From the NCBI GenBank assembly GCA_030583885.1, contig CP129480.1:3040714-3104713 (forward strand): a stretch of DNA of 64,000 nucleotides, read 5' to 3'. Positions 59,048 to 64,000 of the stretch are shown piece after piece. Each line of letters begins with the position of its first letter. Position 1 is the first letter of the stretch. Source of the stretch: Anaerolineales bacterium. Lineage in GTDB: Bacteria > Chloroflexota > Anaerolineae > Anaerolineales > Villigracilaceae. The notes beneath the pieces are model-generated. The model made no database searches and was not told where the DNA came from. It was given only the letters and a program-made list of their open reading frames with translations. The position numbers and the translations under genes were made by a program.

Positions 59048-60313
59048 ATGAAAAACCCAAAATATTCCAAACCCATTCTGATCATCCTTGTCGTGTCTAT
59101 CCTGGGAATCCCCGCGATTTACAACCTGCCCGCAGTTCGGGAACGAGTCGGATGGCGGGTGGCTGAGTTGGCAGCGCGTATCAAGTACGCCTTTTCGCCT
59201 CCAGAAGAGGTGATCTTTGTCCCTGAGGAAAATGCAATTTCACCAACCGGGGCTGTCATTCCGCCAACTCCTATTCCCACCAATTCAACACCAGACGCCC
59301 CATCAAATCTTCCACAGCCCACTTCAACCCAAACATTAACGCCGATACCAAAAAACATTTCGCTCACAGGTGTTCAGCATGAATACCAGACCTGGAACAA
59401 CTGTGGTCCCGCCACGTTGGCAATGGCGCTTTCATATTGGAAGTGGGATGGCAACCAGCGCATCATCGCAGACTTTACCAAGCCGAACCCACGCGACAAA
59501 AATGTGATGCCAAATGAACTGGCAAATTATGTTGAAGAGAAAACCCAATTACAAGTTTCACTCAGAGTTGGTGGGGAAATCCCACTCCTCAAGCGTTTCC
59601 TGGCAGCAGGCTTCCCAGTCATCATCGAAAAAGGTTTTGAAGGACGTGATTTCGACGGCTGGATGGGTCACTATGTATTGGTAACGGGTTACAGTGATTC
59701 CGACCAGAAATTCAAATTCCAGGATTCCTACTACGGGCCCGATCAGGTTATGGGGTACAAAGATTTTGAGTCATACTGGCGGGCATTTAATTTCACCTAT
59801 CTCGTAGTGTACCCGGCTGAAAGTAAAGATGAGATCGTGGGAATTTTAGGCACACAAGCGGATGAAGAGTTCAACTACCGCTATGCCGCACAAAAAGCAT
59901 TTGATGAAATTTACACACTGAATGGCCAGGATCAATTCTTTGCGTGGTTCAATCGTGGTACCAGCCTGGTAAGTCTGCAAGACTTTGCAGGCGCTGCATT
60001 AGCTTATGACGAAGCATTTGCGATCTACCCCGCCATCCCTGAAAAGGAAAGACCCTGGCGTATGATGTGGTATCAGACCGGTCCGTATTGGGCTTATTAC
60101 TATAGTGGACGATATCAAGACGTAATCGGATTAGCAAGCTCAACCTTGTCTGCAATGAGCGAGCCGGTTCTCGAAGAAAGTTATTATTGGCGCGCGCTGG
60201 CATACGAAGCGCTAGGTGACCCAGATAATGCCATAAAAGACCTTCGTTCTGCGCTCAAGTTTCATCCAGGGTTCGAGCCAGCGCTGGCTCAACTTCAGAA
60301 AAAAGCGCCTTGA
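59048..60313 (+). CDS. C39-family peptidase with TPR region
   Basis: 421 aa. N-terminal anchor (ILIILVVSILGIPAIYNL), Pro/Thr-rich linker, then a C39-like papain fold: YQTWNNCGPATLAMALSYW (Cys), WMGHYVLVTGYSD (His), FQDSYYGP (Asp). The C-terminal 170 residues form TPR-like repeats (FNRGTSLVSLQDFAGAALAYDE; YYWRALAYEALGDPDNAIKD). The only plus-strand gene of the island. Extracytoplasmic peptidase by inference. Confidence 0.88.
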   Translation: MKNPKYSKPILIILVVSILGIPAIYNLPAVRERVGWRVAELAARIKYAFSPPEEVIFVPEENAISPTGAVIPPTPIPTNSTPDAPSNLPQPTSTQTLTPIPKNISLTGVQHEYQTWNNCGPATLAMALSYWKWDGNQRIIADFTKPNPRDKNVMPNELANYVEEKTQLQVSLRVGGEIPLLKRFLAAGFPVIIEKGFEGRDFDGWMGHYVLVTGYSDSDQKFKFQDSYYGPDQVMGYKDFESYWRAFNFTYLVVYPAESKDEIVGILGTQADEEFNYRYAAQKAFDEIYTLNGQDQFFAWFNRGTSLVSLQDFAGAALAYDEAFAIYPAIPEKERPWRMMWYQTGPYWAYYYSGRYQDVIGLASSTLSAMSEPVLEESYYWRALAYEALGDPDNAIKDLRSALKFHPGFEPALAQLQKKAP

Positions 60314-60368
60314 TGCCACCATGTTACTTAATTTGAAATCACTCTCTCAAAGAAGATCGAATAAGTAT

Positions 60369-61388
60369 TTAGACAACCTTGACTAAAGTGCCCCCACCTG
60401 GCTGATATAAATATGGAGTTTCAAGTGGGACTTCGGGGCGGGTCCAGCGATAAATGAATTTTGCGTCGCTCGGGGTTAAGTTCACACAGCCACGGCTGCT
60501 GGGCCGCCCATAATTATTGTGCCAGTAGGTGCCGTGGAAAGCGATCCCGGTCCCGGTGAAGAAGGATACCCACGGAACACCAGGCAGATGATAGGTATTC
60601 TCCGTCCCATCACCTTGATTCGTCATGTGGATGCTCGGTCCCTTATGGAAGGTGCGAAATTTGCCCGCAGGGGTTTCCGTCCCTTTACCGCCCGTGGAAC
60701 AACGCGCTGCCAGCACAGGTTTTTCACCTTCAAAGGCGGTCACGAACTGGTTTGCCAGGTCAACATAAATATATTTATTTTCTTCCGCTACTTTGTGCGA
60801 AAGTGCCCCCAGTTCACCGGACGGAATCACACGCATCTCGTACGCCGGCACATAAAGAGACTCTTGTATTTGGCGATCAAAAATCCTGTACCAGATGCTT
60901 TTTTCATTCTGATTAACAACAACATCGGTAATCCAATGCGTGGATGAATAGTAAATACGGTAACCCCGCTTCGCCACAAGACTCATGTCACGCCGCGTAT
61001 CACAAAACGGTACCGTAATCTCGCCAAGCACAGTAGTCGCCGGTAGTTCAGTCACAGGTCGTTGATAAAGCGTCTCAACTGGCTGAATCAGTCCAGAGTA
61101 GGCATAGCCCAGATTTTCGATGAAGAACCATTTTGAATTGAATGGATTGCCATAACCCGTGTCGCCATCCGTTTCATCGCTGATATTCACGATTGCATCG
61201 CGCCCCAAAGTATCCAGCTTCTTTGCGTTATAAAATGGCTCACTATGGAGTTCTACGCCGCTCAACGTAATGCGGCCCTGTTTCGGAGTAATCGCAGCAA
61301 ATGCACGTTCAAGGCGCAGGTCTGCCAGAAACAACCCCAGCAGACCTGCGCCAGATGCTTTCAGAAAGTCGCGGCGGGAAAAACTCAA
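60369..61388 (-). CDS. Tat-exported L,D-transpeptidase (second copy)
   Basis: 339 aa. Tat signal SRRDFLKASGAGLLGLFL, YkuD domain with IAFHGTYWHNNYGRPSSRGC (catalytic His and Cys). Paralogue of the 51.3-kb gene with the same domain order. Start overlaps the FTR1 stop (ATGA), so it is co-expressed with the metal genes. Confidence 0.92.
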   Translation of the reverse strand: MSFSRRDFLKASGAGLLGLFLADLRLERAFAAITPKQGRITLSGVELHSEPFYNAKKLDTLGRDAIVNISDETDGDTGYGNPFNSKWFFIENLGYAYSGLIQPVETLYQRPVTELPATTVLGEITVPFCDTRRDMSLVAKRGYRIYYSSTHWITDVVVNQNEKSIWYRIFDRQIQESLYVPAYEMRVIPSGELGALSHKVAEENKYIYVDLANQFVTAFEGEKPVLAARCSTGGKGTETPAGKFRTFHKGPSIHMTNQGDGTENTYHLPGVPWVSFFTGTGIAFHGTYWHNNYGRPSSRGCVNLTPSDAKFIYRWTRPEVPLETPYLYQPGGGTLVKVV

Positions 61389-62227
61389 GGTCCCTGCTTT
61401 ACATATCGCATCACAGGCTGCGAGATACCTTGACGTATGGCGTTATAAAATTGCCCGCCAAATAGAACCACATAAAGGGTATAAGCAAAGACCATCAGAA
61501 AAGTTGGCGCAGCTTCGTATCCCAAAAAGGCATGCAGCAATCTTCCAGCCAGACTCTCATTTGAAATGAATCCTTGCAAGTTCCAGATAATGGTTGTACC
61601 CATCGGAAGCCACCCAATATCTTGAAGTGCCATCACGCTATGTCCAACGAGACCCGCCGCGATCAGGATAAGGAAAATCCCGGTGACGACAAAAAATTTT
61701 CGCAGGTTCAGGCGGATGGAGGAACGGAAAAGCAAATAGGTGATAACGGCAGCTATCACTAGCCCGAGGATGGCACCTGGAAACAATCGCATATCCCGTG
61801 AGGTGACTAGTAAAGCACTTAGGAATAAAGCTGTTTCCACTCCCTCGCGCAGAACAGAGATAAAAGCCAGGCTTCCCAGTGCAAATGCCTGTCCGCCTGA
61901 GATTGCTTCATTGGCTTTTTGTTCAAGCTCACCCTGGATGCCGCAACTCTGACGCTGCATCCAGAGAACCATCCATGTCAATACGCCGACTGCCATCAAA
62001 GCCACAACTGCCTCGAAGATTTCCGCAGAAGTCCCCTCGAACTGAAACGCCATATACTGAAAAAGAAATGCCAGCATAACACTAACCACTAGTGCCGCAG
62101 CCATGCCGGTCCAAATATGTACCTTGAACTGCGTCTGCTTGATCTTGGTCAGGTATCCTATTAGGATGCCAACAATCAGGAAGGCTTCCAAGCCTTCGCG
62201 AATTGTGATGAGTGCGCCAGCGATCAT
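61385..62227 (-). CDS. FTR1/EfeU-family iron permease
   Basis: 280 aa, seven membrane helices. Two REGxE motifs, ITIREGLEAFLIVGIL and ISVLREGVETALFLSALL, are the Fe-binding signatures of FTR1. Normally needs an oxidase or EfeO/B partner; none is here, though CuA proteins are encoded nearby. Overlaps the small membrane protein gene by 4 nt. Confidence 0.93.
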   Translation of the reverse strand: MIAGALITIREGLEAFLIVGILIGYLTKIKQTQFKVHIWTGMAAALVVSVMLAFLFQYMAFQFEGTSAEIFEAVVALMAVGVLTWMVLWMQRQSCGIQGELEQKANEAISGGQAFALGSLAFISVLREGVETALFLSALLVTSRDMRLFPGAILGLVIAAVITYLLFRSSIRLNLRKFFVVTGIFLILIAAGLVGHSVMALQDIGWLPMGTTIIWNLQGFISNESLAGRLLHAFLGYEAAPTFLMVFAYTLYVVLFGGQFYNAIRQGISQPVMRYVKQGP

Positions 62228-62454
62228 TGTGACCTTACATGGATCTGTTTCTTGACGCGCGAGATGACAATCGGCATCGCGACGATCAAGCTAAGCAACC
62301 CGACCCATGCCGAGCCGCCGACGCGGGCCACCAGAGAGTAGTCTCCGGTCAGTGTGGCAGCCAGTAAAAAGAGCAGTGACACGCCAATCGAAATCGGCAG
62401 GTAGATCAAGACACTCTTCCGTGCGACTTCTTTTTCGATCATTTCATGTTCCAT
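62224..62454 (-). CDS. Small membrane protein between copper ATPase and FTR1
   Basis: 76 aa, two membrane helices (VLIYLPISIGVSLLFLLAA; VGLLSLIVAMPIVIS). No family recognised. Position suggests an accessory role with FTR1. AGGAGG lies before ATG 62454. Confidence 0.75.
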   Translation of the reverse strand: MEHEMIEKEVARKSVLIYLPISIGVSLLFLLAATLTGDYSLVARVGGSAWVGLLSLIVAMPIVISRVKKQIHVRSQ

Positions 62455-62470
62455 AGGAACCTCCTAAAAA

Positions 62471-64000
62471 TCAATCATTTCCGGCAGCAACCGTTGACGG
62501 TTGTAATTGCGTATTACCACTTCCCTGCCTGGGCTTATGTTCGCGTCCGACCGATGGCTTGAAACCCTTCAACAGCAGCGTGTTTAGAGTTACAGAGATA
62601 GAACTGACAGCCATCATCAAGCCGGCTAGTTCGGGACTGATAATGACCGAGGCGAATGTGTAAAACAGACCAGCGCCCAGCGGTATTCCCAATGTGTTAT
62701 AAAAGAACGCCCAGAACAAGTTCTGTTTCACCTTACGCATGGTAACCTTGGCAACTTCCAAGGCTGTCACCACATCGCGGATATCGTCCTTAATTAGGAT
62801 GATGTCGCCGGTCTCTTTTGCTACATCTGTGCCGGAACCAATTGCCATGCCTACTTCAGCTTGCGCCAAAGCGGGAGCATCGTTCACGCCATCGCCAACC
62901 ATCGCAACCTTTTTTCCCTGCGCCTGAAGCTTTCTGACTTCCTCCGCCTTGTCCTGCGGCAGGACCTCAGCCAACACCCGGTCAATGCCAACTTTGCGGG
63001 CAATCGCCTCAGCCGTACGGCGGTTATCGCCAGTAATCATGGCTACTTCGAGTCCCAACTTGTGCAGGTGCTCGATCGCTTCAACCGAATACTCCTTGAG
63101 CGTGTCAGCGACGGCGATCAGGCCAGCCGCCCGCCCATTCAACGCGACAAACATGACAGTCTTGCCATCCGCCTCCAAAACTTCGGCTTGTGTCATCAAA
63201 TGATCAAAGTCAATACTACGGTCGTGCATCAATTTGCGGTTGCCGAGCAGGATTTCAGAACCTACGGCTTTTGCTTCCACACCGTGACCCGGGATCGAAT
63301 TGAATGTTTCAGCTTCTACCAGTTTCAAGCCCCGATCCACCGCGCCGCGCACAATCGCCTCGCCCAAGGGGTGTTCAGAATTCTTTTCGGCGATGGCAGC
63401 CAGGCGGAGAACTGTCTCTGCTTTTACTTCCGAACTTGAAAGACGTGACCCTTCCAGATTCCATTCGTAGTCAGCGATTACATCTGTTACCGAAGGTTCG
63501 CCTTTCGTCAACGTTCCGGTTTTATCGAACACAATGGTTTGTAATTTACTGGTGTTTTCGATAGCTTCTGCGCCTTTGAAGAGCACACCAAATTCCGCGC
63601 CTTTGCCGGTCCCAGCCATCATGGCAGAGGGTGTTGCCAATCCTACAGCACACGGGCAGGAGATGACCAGCACCGTAACACTCAGAAGCAACGAGAACCC
63701 AAACACGCCGATCTCACCCAACTTATAGGGAGACAGGATAAAGCTTGAATTTGGATCGAAGAACGCCTGATAGCCAAAGAAGAACCAGAACAGGAACACA
63801 ACCACCGCCAACAGATGCACACCCAAAATAAAATGTCCCGCCACCCAATCAGCCAGTTTCTGGATCGGTGCTTTGCTGGCTTGCGCATCTTCCACCAATT
63901 TGACGATCTGCGCGAGAGCGGTCTCTTTGCCAATCCGTGTCGCCTTGAATTTGAAAGCACCGGTTTTGTTGAGCGAACCGCCAATCACCAGGTCACCTGC
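62471..64000 (-). CDS. copA: Copper-translocating P1B-type ATPase (partial, 5' end beyond window)
   Basis: At least 510 residues visible; open to the window edge. CPC metal motif SCPCAVGLATPSAM, phosphorylation site VFDKTGTLTKGEPS, HP motif SEHPLGEAIV, GDGVNDAPALAQAEVG, and the C-terminal Cu(I) motifs LFWAFFYNTLGIP and MMAVSSISVTLN. It exports Cu(I) from the cytoplasm. N-terminal metal-binding domain, if any, is outside. Confidence 0.95.
   Translation of the reverse strand, partial: AGDLVIGGSLNKTGAFKFKATRIGKETALAQIVKLVEDAQASKAPIQKLADWVAGHFILGVHLLAVVVFLFWFFFGYQAFFDPNSSFILSPYKLGEIGVFGFSLLLSVTVLVISCPCAVGLATPSAMMAGTGKGAEFGVLFKGAEAIENTSKLQTIVFDKTGTLTKGEPSVTDVIADYEWNLEGSRLSSSEVKAETVLRLAAIAEKNSEHPLGEAIVRGAVDRGLKLVEAETFNSIPGHGVEAKAVGSEILLGNRKLMHDRSIDFDHLMTQAEVLEADGKTVMFVALNGRAAGLIAVADTLKEYSVEAIEHLHKLGLEVAMITGDNRRTAEAIARKVGIDRVLAEVLPQDKAEEVRKLQAQGKKVAMVGDGVNDAPALAQAEVGMAIGSGTDVAKETGDIILIKDDIRDVVTALEVAKVTMRKVKQNLFWAFFYNTLGIPLGAGLFYTFASVIISPELAGLMMAVSSISVTLNTLLLKGFKPSVGREHKPRQGSGNTQLQPSTVAAGND

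Noticed and set aside
1..64000. tRNA, rRNA or CRISPR arrays
   Set aside because: No tRNA arm-like GGTTCRAATCC with matching acceptor stem and no regularly spaced direct repeats were seen; the 11-bp repeats at 24.8 kb have no spacers.

Overview
The window looks like a chromosome segment of a member of the Chloroflexota, most likely class Anaerolineae. This is inferred from gene content: an archaeal-style mevalonate branch (class II HMG-CoA reductase, archaeal-type HMG-CoA synthase, thiolase-fold protein, DUF35 zinc-ribbon protein), an NBR1-like Ig lipoprotein, GAF sensor kinases, and many GC-rich interspersed repeats. No rRNA, tRNA or CRISPR array was seen.

Layout. (1) 0-4.5 kb, plus strand: an ebo-like operon (EboE-type TIM barrel, LuxS, EboD/EEVS-type sugar phosphate cyclase, UbiG-type methyltransferase, EboC-type UbiA prenyltransferase). 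(2) 4.5-7.8 kb: amidohydrolase and GH13 glucosidase. (3) 7.8-12 kb, minus strand: alaS behind an alanine-rich leader peptide and a terminator/antiterminator, then a frameshifted kinase. (4) 12-18.2 kb: an accessory zone with an AbiEii-type pair, HicBA, MntA-HepT, a DUF7662 gene, an IS3-family element and two copies of a 134-bp repeat. (5) 18.3-24.7 kb: a type III restriction-modification locus with a DUF3800 gene between mod and res. (6) 24.7-30.3 kb: a gene behind a promoter carrying a LexA-like box, unknown genes, dnaA and a sensor kinase. (7) 30.4-37.1 kb: mevalonate genes interrupted by VapBC, a nucleotidyltransferase pair, a HAD phosphatase and a lipoprotein. (8) 37.1-44.8 kb: polysaccharide genes, an AT-rich TIR/deoxyribosyltransferase-like gene, GNAT, a second VapBC-type pair, an epimerase and a glycosyltransferase. 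(9) 45.1-64 kb: DUF35, then a large serine recombinase, then a mainly minus-strand metal/redox island (CuA and YHS proteins, COX2-cytochrome c fusion, FeS membrane protein, ABC transporter, FTR1, copper ATPase).

Most notable points. Two VapBC-type modules each sit directly behind a host gene, in the same orientation, and are followed at once by a degraded second copy of that gene's 3' end (HMG-CoA reductase; NAD-dependent epimerase). A third insertion left a duplicated 5' end of the thiolase fused to a lipoprotein. The thiolase-fold protein lacks the canonical catalytic Cys and His. A gene at 47513-47974 has an in-frame UGA after Cys, followed 19 nt later by the loop of a perfect SECIS-like hairpin, so it is a candidate selenoprotein. 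alaS appears to be controlled by a near-leaderless, alanine-rich leader peptide with a classical attenuator.
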